Origin: Eubacterium sp. CAG:248
GTDB taxonomy: Bacteria; Bacillota; Clostridia; Lachnospirales; Lachnospiraceae
DNA length: 41,226 bases
Assembly: GCA_000436475.1 (NCBI GenBank)
Contig: FR886200.1
Coordinates: 18,575 to 59,800, forward strand
Reading direction: 5' to 3'
The notes beneath the pieces are model-generated. The model made no database searches. It had not been told where the DNA came from and saw only the letters and a program-made list of their open reading frames with translations. How positions within the stretch are numbered: position 1 is the stretch's first letter; the number at the start of each line of letters is the position of its first letter. Positions 25,437 through 33,819 of the stretch are shown here, piece after piece. The position numbers were made by a program, and so were the translations under genes.

Positions 25437-27692
25437 TTAACTCCTTTCCTTATCATTTTTATTTATAACAGCCTTATGCTGGAATACATTCATAATATAT
25501 ATAGTTGCGCCTATTCCAACCAAAATAATTATTCCAGTCAAAAACCAGTAAACAGTCATCGTCCTTCCGCTTTCTATCCAACATCTGAAAAATGCCATAT
25601 ACTTTACTATTGATATTTTATACATAAACTTAAACCCAAGCATATACAATAATTGTGGTAAAATAATTACCAGCCCTACAATAAAACAATATGAATATTT
25701 AACATATATAGATACAACTGACATTATCATTTGTATTCCCAAAAGGAACATATATTTAATCATAAAATCAATAAAAATATATACTATTATCGGTGGGTTT
25801 ATTATGTAATTCTGAAACAGCATTATACTTTTCAATGGTGCTGTTATATTGGTATATGTATATACACCACAAAGCTTCTTATAATACATCCCATATGTAA
25901 TACAGGCAAATAGCAGACTAAGCATACTCTGGATAAACAACTTCTTTACCAGCCATTTTCTTCTGTTCATTCCCGTAAGAGCCAGACTCTTTACCATTGA
26001 TTTCTTTTCATATGCTATAAACCCGCATGAAATAACAATAGCTGCAATAACATTTATCATTGCAATAAGTTCCTGATTATTCCACTCTCTGTTTCCTATT
26101 GTTTCTGTATACTCATATGGATTAATTACAACGGCTGATATTCCCTTCTCATTCATCTGTTTAATATAATTAAAATTCTCTTTTACAGTATTAAATAAGT
26201 CCTGTCTGTTAGCAAGAATTGTTTTCGCGCCTTCATCAGAATAATCAAAGTTATCAAGAAAATCTTCATATTCATCATTATATTCATTATAAATATCTAT
26301 TAATTCCGTACCATAACTTAACCCTTCCGCTTTCTCATAATATCCTAACATATAACTCTTTTTGGCATCATATATAACCCCATAGCTTGGCTCTACATTA
26401 GCTGCAATATATGCAAGAAGCAGCAGTATCCATATTATTCCCTGTGAAATTAATATCTTATAAACTTCTTTACCGAAATTATTCGTCTTTACCATTAATC
26501 TCATAATATATGTCAGAATTAACTCTATAGCGTTTTCTACTATATTCATCTTACCAGTGAAATATTTTCTTATGCTGATATATGCACTTGCAAACAAAGC
26601 CAGTATTCCTATAAATACCGATACAGTTATCGTAGTTGTTAACAAAGATACTGCAATGTTAAAACATCCCCAGTTAAAGTATTCTGCTGCTTTATTCGGA
26701 AAAAATAAATAATATACATTCAGATACTTAAATATATGCAATATAGATTTTGCTGAAATAACCTTATATATCACCACATCAGCCACACAAATACAGCAAT
26801 AAAAAAACAGACCGATATTTACATTGCCAAAGCACAATAAAATTGCCCATAAAACAAGCGATAATACAACATTTGCCAATATCGATAATAATATTATTAA
26901 TCCTAAAAACTGTATTCTTGAAAGCTTACCCGAAGTAAGTATAAAATATTCATCACTTACGGCTGCAACATTCAGGTCTTTTACACCATCATATCTGTTA
27001 AGCAGCATAACCGCTGACTCTGTATACAGTGCAACATTCGTTACTACCGCCTGTATTAACAATATTATACTTCTCTTAACAAACAGAACTCCCCTTCCAC
27101 TCTGACCTGTATGTACAATATGATATAATCCGTTTTTTCTTTCCGAAAAAAACATATATACTGTATATACACACGTAATTAATGTTAATAAATGAATATA
27201 ATTATTCTTATATATTTTTTCTAACCACAATCCATTACTTAATTGCACATCTGCATCTATTATCTGTGATAAATCATATTGCGTTTTTAATAAGTTGTTA
27301 TATTCAAAGCTGTTCTTTTTATAAGTTCCCGCTGTTGCATATAATATTGCTGTCTGTCTTTTATCCTCAATTATCCCCCTGTAATTATCTATATACTTTG
27401 CCTGCTGCATTAACTTCTCTCTTGCCTGTTTAGCAGCTGCTGTCTTGTCAGAACGGTCACTGCCATTGATTTCATATTTCTGAAAATATTCCTGCCACGC
27501 TATCGTTGCCGCTTCCGTACTCAGTTTGCTATCTGACTTAACACTTTCAGCCGTATTAAGCATTTCTATATATGCATATGTTACCTGTTGTTCATCTGTT
27601 TTATCGCTGACAAGTATCAGCATATTAAACACTAATAAACATACTAACAGACCTATATATGTTTTTCCAACAATTCTTTTAAGCTCTGCCAT
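25437..27692 (-). CDS. Large ABC-2 type permease, module 2 (two fused permease halves)
   Basis: A 751-residue membrane protein paralogous to the module 1 permease. First half: anchor helix (about 10-28), ectodomain with Lys/Glu/Ala-rich helices (30-165), then a helix bundle to about 385, with SERKNGLYHIVHTGQSGRG after the ectodomain. Second half: a new anchor helix (ISQGIIWILLLLAYIAA), a second ectodomain ending VINPYEYTETIGNREW, then a bundle with YEKKSMVKSLALTGMNRRKW. The repeated architecture suggests a fused pseudo-dimer. It is cotranscribed with the ATPase. The 71-nt gap to the upstream lipoprotein contains a hairpin that may limit expression. Confidence 0.8.
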   Translation of the reverse strand: MAELKRIVGKTYIGLLVCLLVFNMLILVSDKTDEQQVTYAYIEMLNTAESVKSDSKLSTEAATIAWQEYFQKYEINGSDRSDKTAAAKQAREKLMQQAKYIDNYRGIIEDKRQTAILYATAGTYKKNSFEYNNLLKTQYDLSQIIDADVQLSNGLWLEKIYKNNYIHLLTLITCVYTVYMFFSERKNGLYHIVHTGQSGRGVLFVKRSIILLIQAVVTNVALYTESAVMLLNRYDGVKDLNVAAVSDEYFILTSGKLSRIQFLGLIILLSILANVVLSLVLWAILLCFGNVNIGLFFYCCICVADVVIYKVISAKSILHIFKYLNVYYLFFPNKAAEYFNWGCFNIAVSLLTTTITVSVFIGILALFASAYISIRKYFTGKMNIVENAIELILTYIMRLMVKTNNFGKEVYKILISQGIIWILLLLAYIAANVEPSYGVIYDAKKSYMLGYYEKAEGLSYGTELIDIYNEYNDEYEDFLDNFDYSDEGAKTILANRQDLFNTVKENFNYIKQMNEKGISAVVINPYEYTETIGNREWNNQELIAMINVIAAIVISCGFIAYEKKSMVKSLALTGMNRRKWLVKKLFIQSMLSLLFACITYGMYYKKLCGVYTYTNITAPLKSIMLFQNYIINPPIIVYIFIDFMIKYMFLLGIQMIMSVVSIYVKYSYCFIVGLVIILPQLLYMLGFKFMYKISIVKYMAFFRCWIESGRTMTVYWFLTGIIILVGIGATIYIMNVFQHKAVINKNDKERS

Positions 27693-27724
27693 AACATCCC
27701 TTCTCCCCGTAATTATTTTTAAAA

Positions 27725-27757
27725 AGCAGGATTAAACATTTTATATTTAACCCTGCT
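27725..27757 (-). terminator. Attenuator-like hairpin between lipoprotein 2 and permease 2
   Basis: A 12-nt stem with one mismatch (27746-27757 with 27725-27736) is followed on the minus strand by four to five U and then A-rich sequence. The short U-run suggests partial termination. That would give more lipoprotein than transporter. Confidence 0.6.
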
Positions 27758-27763
27758 CTGTAA

Positions 27764-29206
27764 CTATGATAAATTCTGATATATCTGTTTTATTGATGCA
27801 GTGCCACTATTCAGATAATCCATTTTATTTATTACTCCTACGCCTGTTGTTATCACCTTTTTAGAAGGTTTGCTATTAAGAGATTTTAAATTCTTATATA
27901 CATCTGAATTAGTATTGCTGCCCATAAGAATATATCTTTCGTCAATCCCATATACACAGATTTCTGATGCATCCACAACAACAGAAGTATCCTCTGGAAA
28001 CTGCTCATAAAATTTTTTTGCTTTTTCCAAAAATTCCTCATCATATTCCATTTCATATTGTGCTTTTAATGTGCCATTCATATCTATTGCTGTGAAATAT
28101 GACTTTGTTTCTCTGCTTTGTGTAGACTCAAAAAAATATAAATACTCACCATCACTTTGTAATGAATACAACTTCTCCATATCTGTAGTGTAAATAACTT
28201 CACTTGTATTTTTATCAAAATTAACCTTAATTAAGGTATCATTTTCTTTACCTGTTGATGATGTCATAATGTAGAAATTACCATTACTATCCATCCTGAC
28301 ATAACTGCCATCTGACATAGAATTTACTTTTCCTGTATTTTCTCCAAATACATCTACTCTGTCATCACCTGTATATGTCCATAATTCTGTATATTGACCT
28401 GTACTTAAATCATACTTTGAAACACGGTATTGTACATTATTATCATAAAAATACATTCTCCCTGTTCCGCCAGCATAAAAATAAATATTATTATCTGACA
28501 GATAAACGCCAAAACCATTGTTCTCTCCAGCTTTCATAGCATAATCTCCCGGAAACTGAAATTCTCCAAGAACCTCTCTTGATGAATTGCTTTCAAGCCT
28601 TATTCTACATATATAAAATGGTGCAATATAACAATTTTTTGCATAGTCAGCATCCAAAAATGATGTATAGTAATAAAAATAACCATCTGATATCATACTT
28701 GCCTGTACACTGGTTACCATTATCTGCTCATCTTTTACTGATGCAAGCTTTGTAATACGTTCTTTATTTCCAAATGTAGCATCATACTGGCATAAATAAT
28801 AATCCCTGTCTTTAGTAACCTCAATACAATATAAATGATTATTATAATACATAACTTTTTTATTCATACAATTACATTCAAATGTGCCATTTTCTGCATT
28901 AATTCCACTAACATAAGCATCACATGTTTCACCATCATGATTACAGTTTACCTTAGAGCATAACGGCATATTGACATCGCTATTTATATTATAAAAATAC
29001 AAAATATTGTCAATTATATAATAATAGCCATTTTCTGCTATTGCCATATCTGACTGCCCATATACCCCCTGCTCCTTTTCCTGATTATATACATAATCAG
29101 GAAAAGGATTATTATTATCAGACTGTTCCTCATTTATCTGGTATTTAGTACACGCCGCCAACATAGCCATCATAAAAAATATAGCACTTAATACCACTTT
29201 TTTCAT
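27764..29206 (-). CDS. Secreted lipoprotein with C-x4-C-x-H-x4-C motif, module 2
   Basis: I start it at ATG 29206 (480 residues); a GTG four codons upstream is also possible. The signal peptide ends in the lipobox LAAC with Cys19. The mature protein carries PLCSKVNCNHDGETCDAY at 81-98, with Cys83, Cys88, His90 and Cys95. This is the same spacing as the module 1 lipoprotein. Repeating short beta-like blocks (YFYAGGTGRMYFYDNN, SDGSYVRMDSNGNFYIM, SDGEYLYFFESTQ) suggest a propeller. It follows agrB by about 80 nt with no terminator between, so it probably belongs to the agr-controlled transcript. Function unknown. Confidence 0.78.
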   Translation of the reverse strand: MKKVVLSAIFFMMAMLAACTKYQINEEQSDNNNPFPDYVYNQEKEQGVYGQSDMAIAENGYYYIIDNILYFYNINSDVNMPLCSKVNCNHDGETCDAYVSGINAENGTFECNCMNKKVMYYNNHLYCIEVTKDRDYYLCQYDATFGNKERITKLASVKDEQIMVTSVQASMISDGYFYYYTSFLDADYAKNCYIAPFYICRIRLESNSSREVLGEFQFPGDYAMKAGENNGFGVYLSDNNIYFYAGGTGRMYFYDNNVQYRVSKYDLSTGQYTELWTYTGDDRVDVFGENTGKVNSMSDGSYVRMDSNGNFYIMTSSTGKENDTLIKVNFDKNTSEVIYTTDMEKLYSLQSDGEYLYFFESTQSRETKSYFTAIDMNGTLKAQYEMEYDEEFLEKAKKFYEQFPEDTSVVVDASEICVYGIDERYILMGSNTNSDVYKNLKSLNSKPSKKVITTGVGVINKMDYLNSGTASIKQIYQNLS

Positions 29207-29289
29207 ATTTCCTGTCACCCCTTTCCAACTTCAAATGCCTAAGATACATGAAATCTAACTAACAAATAACCTTCTATGTACCAAGCATC

Positions 29290-29868
29290 TTACTTATTCA
29301 TCCTGCTCTGTATCTTTGACATAACCAATAACAATGCACATATGTTAATACCCATAGCCATATATCCTGTTATCGTTTTATCAACCCCCACAATACACAA
29401 AACTATAGTTAATAATGCTTCCAAAGCCACTATAATTCTTGCTCTTTTCTTACTTTCCATTAATTCACCATCATTAAGTGCAAGATTAGGATGATTAACT
29501 GTACCAACACATATTATGTATAAAACAGATACCATACAAAGAAACATAACAAGTGTCATATACTTTAACCATACAAAGTCACATGCCTCAATGATAACAC
29601 ATATAAGATTAGTTCCTATAAAACACTGGCCAAATGTTTCAAGATGAAAACCGCCTGTTCTTCTTCTAAGAAACATAAATGTACACAAAAATATTATTAT
29701 ATTCACAAGCCTGTTTAAAACCACACCCATTATGCTTATCGTAATTAGTGTCAATACTTTTTCCAGTGTAATTGTATAAGCATACACATATGCTTCCTTG
29801 TCATCTTTTGATATAATATCTGTATTTATCATACTATCAACTATTTTTACTATTAATTCATCAATCAT
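29290..29868 (-). CDS. agrB: AgrB-family accessory gene regulator protease
   Basis: A 192-residue polytopic membrane cysteine protease that cuts the C-terminal tail from an AgrD precursor and forms the cyclic (thio)lactone. Family landmarks are RRRTGGFH (68-75) with catalytic His75 and Cys82 in FGQCF, corresponding to His77/Cys84 of Staphylococcus AgrB. Several hydrophobic segments run from 36 to 187. It has its own promoter with a tandem-repeat operator upstream. Unusually, its likely substrate gene lies beyond the kinase gene, 1.5 kb upstream, rather than directly next to agrB. Confidence 0.92.
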   Translation of the reverse strand: MIDELIVKIVDSMINTDIISKDDKEAYVYAYTITLEKVLTLITISIMGVVLNRLVNIIIFLCTFMFLRRRTGGFHLETFGQCFIGTNLICVIIEACDFVWLKYMTLVMFLCMVSVLYIICVGTVNHPNLALNDGELMESKKRARIIVALEALLTIVLCIVGVDKTITGYMAMGINICALLLVMSKIQSRMNK

Positions 29869-29892
29869 ATATACAATTCTCTTTCTATTTAC

Positions 29893-29969
29893 ATTTTAAC
29901 ACACAAAATACACAATTCAACCCCATTATCAAAAAACGACTATATTGAACAAAAAACGACTATATTAAA
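29893..29969 (-). promoter_or_regulatory. Operator/promoter A for agrB: two 20-bp-period direct repeats
   Basis: Direct repeats at 29930-29949 and 29950-29969 share CAAAAAACGACTATATT (plus strand). On the minus strand the repeat ends at 29930. Nine bases later comes TTGAAT (29920-29915), then 16 nt, then TAAAAT (29898-29893). The start codon of agrB is 62 nt from the repeat edge. This is the layout of LytTR-regulator activated promoters. Confidence 0.8.
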
Positions 29970-30003
29970 TCACCCCTCTAAATAGCAACCACAATCTATA
30001 TAG

Positions 30004-30035
30004 CAAAAAAACCAGACGTCATCAGACATCTGGTT
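30004..30035 (-). terminator. Intrinsic terminator after sensor kinase 1
   Basis: An 11-bp stem with one mismatch (30025-30035 with 30010-30020), loop of 4 nt, and six U on the minus strand. It isolates the regulator-agrD-kinase transcript from the agrB promoter. Confidence 0.9.
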
Positions 30036-30043
30036 TCTGCCAT

Positions 30044-31348
30044 CTACATTATTATTGAAAACACAAACTCTCCATTCTTATAATCAATAATATATTCTGC
30101 ATTATATTTTTCCAAAGTTGCAACTACATTACGAATTCCTAATCCATGTTGTTCCTTATCATCTTTGATTGTACGCATATATCCATCTTCCATAATTTCA
30201 GGCTCTGTTTTATATGAATTGGATACTGCTATGCTAAGAACATCATCCTCATATAACAGCTTTATACCTACTGTTCTTTTATCTATATCACATTGTCCTG
30301 CTGCTTCTATAGCATTATCAAGAAGATTAGACAGTATAGTAACTATATCTTCATCTGAAACTTTTATATGCGAAAGATCATTTATCTTTAGAATGAATAA
30401 TACATCATTCTGTAAAGCTTCATAATATTTGGCATTGATAACTGCATTAACCACTTCATTATTTGTATCAACCATATCAAGCTGACCATCAAGCTTATCA
30501 AATATACTGTTTATATATTCTTCAAGCTTATTATAGTTTTTCTTTTTTAACAAAGAATCTATACACATAATCTGATTCTTATATTCATGTGTTCTTTTTC
30601 TTTGTATATCATAATTTTTACGTAATGAATTGTATAATTCAAGCTGTCCTATAGATTGCTGCTTTAAAACATCTGCTTCTCTTATCCTCTGGGAATTCTC
30701 AAGAATCTCATTAATAAGATGGAATACAACCATATTAAGTACTATAAGTACTATTGCTATAACATAGTACACATTAACTATATCTTCATGATATGAAGTA
30801 ATCATTGAATTAGTCATCACTATAACCGTAATCAAAGTAAATATTGGAAATATAAGGAATTGAAGCCATTCTTTATTACTCATGTCAATAACGTTTTTCT
30901 TTTTTATAACGCTGATTCTTTTTACGGTAATAAGAAGCAAAAACAAAATGATTCTACTTGCAATTATGACTAACACTCCTATCAAATCTGTTGAACCTTC
31001 TAATATATCTATATTGTTATATCGTGCAGTCACTATCATAATTACAATATAATCTATAACACCTATTATTCCCTGTATAAGTAAAGTTAATATTATAGTC
31101 TTAATAGCACTGATTTCATATAAAAATCTTATTACTATCAGCATTGTAAGCATAATCATTAATAATTTCACAATTGTATAATTCTTCAAAAAATGCACAC
31201 ACACATATACAATTGATATTAACAGACAAATCGCTGATATCTTTTGTTTTACCTTTATTTTTTTACCTCTGGCAAATATGCCAAAAAAAATCAGGTAGCA
31301 TATTATTTCAACAGCCAATATAGTTATGTCAGCAATGTATTTAAGCAT
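30044..31348 (-). CDS. AgrC-like GHKL sensor histidine kinase 1
   Basis: A 434-residue receptor kinase for a peptide pheromone. Six or so membrane helices lie in 1-215, then a coiled-coil dimerisation helix, with phospho-acceptor His254 in RTHEYKNQI. The GHKL ATPase domain has an N-box LSNLLDNAIEAA near 342-353 and a G-box HGLGIRNV near 399-406. It begins 16 nt after the agrD-like gene with GGAG at 6 nt. It is clearly paralogous to the kinase at 32512-33819. Its partner regulator is interrupted by a stop codon, so signalling may be dead or rerouted. Confidence 0.92.
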   Translation of the reverse strand: MLKYIADITILAVEIICYLIFFGIFARGKKIKVKQKISAICLLISIVYVCVHFLKNYTIVKLLMIMLTMLIVIRFLYEISAIKTIILTLLIQGIIGVIDYIVIMIVTARYNNIDILEGSTDLIGVLVIIASRIILFLLLITVKRISVIKKKNVIDMSNKEWLQFLIFPIFTLITVIVMTNSMITSYHEDIVNVYYVIAIVLIVLNMVVFHLINEILENSQRIREADVLKQQSIGQLELYNSLRKNYDIQRKRTHEYKNQIMCIDSLLKKKNYNKLEEYINSIFDKLDGQLDMVDTNNEVVNAVINAKYYEALQNDVLFILKINDLSHIKVSDEDIVTILSNLLDNAIEAAGQCDIDKRTVGIKLLYEDDVLSIAVSNSYKTEPEIMEDGYMRTIKDDKEQHGLGIRNVVATLEKYNAEYIIDYKNGEFVFSIIM

Positions 31349-31364
31349 ATATTACTCCATATCA

Positions 31365-31505
31365 CTATAATGTTTTCTTACCTGGTCTTTTAGGCTGATG
31401 TAAAATTACTGTACATTTAGATGGCCATTCATCATTCTTTTTTACCACCATGTTCTTTGTCACTTTGTTTACTGCCTTAAGTACATTAACTTTTAAATCA
31501 CTCAT
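31365..31505 (-). CDS. agrD: AgrD-like cyclic autoinducer peptide precursor (46 residues)
   Basis: A small gene between regulator 1 and kinase 1. ATG 31505 is preceded by GGAGG at 9 nt. The peptide has a basic amphipathic N-terminal helix (MSDLKVNVLKAVNKVTKN, 1-18). A core with Cys31 follows (PSKCTVIL), then a tail HQPKRPGKK like the charged C-terminal recognition tail of AgrD proteins, where a QPK/EPK-x-P motif is common. By analogy with AgrD, AgrB would cut after Leu35 and form a five-residue thiolactone ring C31-T-V-I-L35. The position of N-terminal trimming cannot be read from sequence. Confidence 0.85.
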   Translation of the reverse strand: MSDLKVNVLKAVNKVTKNMVVKKNDEWPSKCTVILHQPKRPGKKTL

Positions 31506-31525
31506 CTTTATATACCTCCGTTTAA

Positions 31526-32257
31526 TTATATTATGGCTTTAAACTCCATTATTGTTTTTTTAACTTCTTTATAGCGTGGCTTGGGAACTCCTATTTCCTC
31601 ACCATTTTTTAAATATATACGATATCCGCTTACTTTTTTTACATACATCATATTAACCATATAGCTTTGATGTACCCTTATCATATACTCACAATCTTTT
31701 AATGTCTTTTCTATATCATTCAGCTTGTTGCTTGTCACATAATCATCACTTTCTTTCCCATCTATATGAAACGTAACCTTATGTGCACTGCTTTCTATGT
31801 ACATGACTTTATTAATGATTACTTCTTTTTCCTTATGGTTACATATAAATACCCTTTTATCAATTCCCCTATAATTCATATTATATAGTACTGCATCCAT
31901 ACATTCATATATCGATGCTTTTAATTGTCTTTCATTCTTAAGTATATATCTGACTGCATTATACTTATAGCCCTAAATCGCATAGCTTATAATCGCTGTT
32001 ATAAAAACTATATTAACATTATCTGAATATGTTCTTATCCATTCTGCTACTTCTAATCCACTGACCTCAGGCATATTAATATCAAGAAATACAACATCAT
32101 ATGATACTATATTCTCGCGTAATTCCATGATTGCCTTACCTGAATTATATAAATCAATATTGTACTCCAGTCCTTTTTCATTCAGGTATGTTTCTATTGC
32201 TAAACCAACGTTCTCCAAGAACTCTCTTTCATCATCACATATGGCTATTTTCACCAA
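31526..32257 (-). pseudogene. LytTR response regulator 1, interrupted by in-frame TAG
   Basis: AgrA-like regulator with a receiver domain (1-94; acidic DD at 8-9, phospho-Asp in FLDINMPEV near 58) and a C-terminal LytTR DNA-binding domain (about 140-240, RVHQSYMVNM and NGEEIGVPKPRYKEVKK). The frame is open from a TTG or GTG start (32257 or 32254, AGAGG upstream) to the stop at 31526, except for TAG at 31975-31973. The paralogue has Glu at that position (NYAPEGYRCNAIRY versus SYAI-stop-GYKYNAVRY), so a single GAG-to-TAG change explains it. The truncated product would be a 94-residue receiver without a DNA-binding domain. No ribosome binding site is seen for a separate LytTR product. Confidence 0.85.
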
Positions 32258-32435
32258 TATTTACCTCTGTTGCACTTTATATTCTCTATGGTGTATCTTC
32301 TCTTTAGCTTATCTTTTATATATAATCTCCTATGATATACATTATTTTTATGTATATATAGCTTTCTACTATATTATTCTTTTATGCCTATTCATTCTAC
32401 ATCCACATAAACATTCCGTATAAACTATATATATA

Positions 32436-32513
32436 TTTTTAACACTAATTTCCCTATATAACAATACAATGTGCAAAAAAAGACTATTTTTTACAAAAAA
32501 AGACTATTTTATC
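32436..32513 (-). promoter_or_regulatory. Operator/promoter B for regulator 1: two 20-bp-period direct repeats
   Basis: Direct repeats at 32474-32493 and 32494-32513 share CAAAAAAAGACTATTTT (plus strand). Nine bases past the edge, on the minus strand, is TTGTTA (32464-32459), then 17 nt and TAAAAA (32441-32436). The repeats abut the stop codon of kinase 2. The leader to regulator 1 is about 175 nt and contains an isolated GGAG but no good small ORF. Confidence 0.7.
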
Positions 32514-33819
32514 ATAACATCATAGCAAAGAAAAACTCTCCCCTCTCACATCTTATGACATGCCTTGCATTATACTTATCAAGTACTGCCATAACATTGC
32601 GAAGTCCAAAGCCATGTTCCTGCTTTTCTTCCTTTCTTGTTATCATATATCCATCATCTGTAATCTGTGGTTCATATTTATAAGTGTTTGACACTGATAA
32701 TATCGTATGTGCATCCTCGCATGTGAACTTAAGCTTTATCAGCCTGTGATTAATATCGCACTGCCTGGCTGCTTCTATTGCATTATCAAGAAGATTAGAT
32801 AACACCTGGACTATATCCTCATCTGATATATTTATTCCCGAAAGGTCGTTAATCTTGAATACCATAAGTATATTGTTATCGACAGCTTCATGATACTTTG
32901 CATTAAGTACTGCATTAACTATCTTGTTATTAGTATCTATCATATCAAGTTCCCTGTTAAGGTTTCCTGTTATGCTCTTAACATAGCTTTTTAGCTTATC
33001 ATACTCCCCATTTTCAGCAAGTGTCTCTATACACAGCATCTGATTTTTATACTCATGTGTTTTTCTTCTTTGCCTGTCGAAATTCTCTGATACAGTTCTG
33101 TATAACTCTATCTGTCCTGCTGCCTGTTGTTTTAACACCTCATTTTCACGAAGCTTATATGAATTCATTATTATATCCTTTACAAGATGAAACATAATGA
33201 TATCCATAATAACAACGCCTACTGCTATTACATAATATATGACAGCAAGCTGTGTTGCATCCATCGTCATCATCGTTCCACTAAGTGCTATAACGATAAA
33301 AACTGTAAACACTGGGAAAAACAGAAGCTTTCTGCAATCGCTATTGCTTACATCTACTCTGTTAACATTCTTCCTAAGGCTATATTGCCTTAAGAATATC
33401 GTTATTAATAAAAATACTGCCCTGCTCAGTATAATAAGTGAGTTACCAGCAGTTTCTGATATATTCCCGACATTTTCCAAGCTTCCAAATATGCTTATCA
33501 TAATGAGCATAACAAGATAATCAAGCACAATTGCCACCGAATAATATATCAGGGCTATTGCTGCTGACTTGATAATACTTATCTGTTCCATAATATACAT
33601 ATATATAACTATCGCTATCATCCCAGCCAACAGCTTTACTGGTATATATGTCTTAAGAGTCCTGGAAATGATAAACATTACACCTATGAGAAGAACCATG
33701 CTCATATTATATACTTTATCTGTTATATTTTTCTTACGGACAACAAAAGACTCATATAACATCCTGCAGGTTATCATTTCGATAGTTATTATTATCACGC
33801 TGTTAATACTATTCCCCAT
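32512..33819 (-). CDS. AgrC-like GHKL sensor histidine kinase 2
   Basis: A 435-residue paralogue of kinase 1. Membrane helices occupy about 1-215, phospho-acceptor His255 lies in KTHEYKNQM, the N-box is LSNLLDNAIEAA, and the G-box is HGFGLRNV. Its ATG overlaps the stop codon of regulator 2 by one base (TAATG), with GGGGAAG at 6 nt, so the two are translationally coupled. The reading frame is intact although the upstream signal-synthesis genes are deleted and the regulator is frameshifted. It might respond to peptide from locus 1 or from other cells. Confidence 0.92.
   Translation of the reverse strand: MGNSINSVIIITIEMITCRMLYESFVVRKKNITDKVYNMSMVLLIGVMFIISRTLKTYIPVKLLAGMIAIVIYMYIMEQISIIKSAAIALIYYSVAIVLDYLVMLIMISIFGSLENVGNISETAGNSLIILSRAVFLLITIFLRQYSLRKNVNRVDVSNSDCRKLLFFPVFTVFIVIALSGTMMTMDATQLAVIYYVIAVGVVIMDIIMFHLVKDIIMNSYKLRENEVLKQQAAGQIELYRTVSENFDRQRRKTHEYKNQMLCIETLAENGEYDKLKSYVKSITGNLNRELDMIDTNNKIVNAVLNAKYHEAVDNNILMVFKINDLSGINISDEDIVQVLSNLLDNAIEAARQCDINHRLIKLKFTCEDAHTILSVSNTYKYEPQITDDGYMITRKEEKQEHGFGLRNVMAVLDKYNARHVIRCERGEFFFAMML

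Noticed and set aside
31526..31900. Stand-alone LytTR regulator as an independent gene
   Set aside because: The frame is continuous with the receiver upstream except for one TAG, and no ribosome binding site precedes the internal ATG at 31900. A pseudogene or read-through gene is the better reading.
32281..32460. A second agrD-like ORF in the leader of regulator 1
   Set aside because: Short frames there end within a few codons and none has a Cys followed by a QPK-x-P tail.
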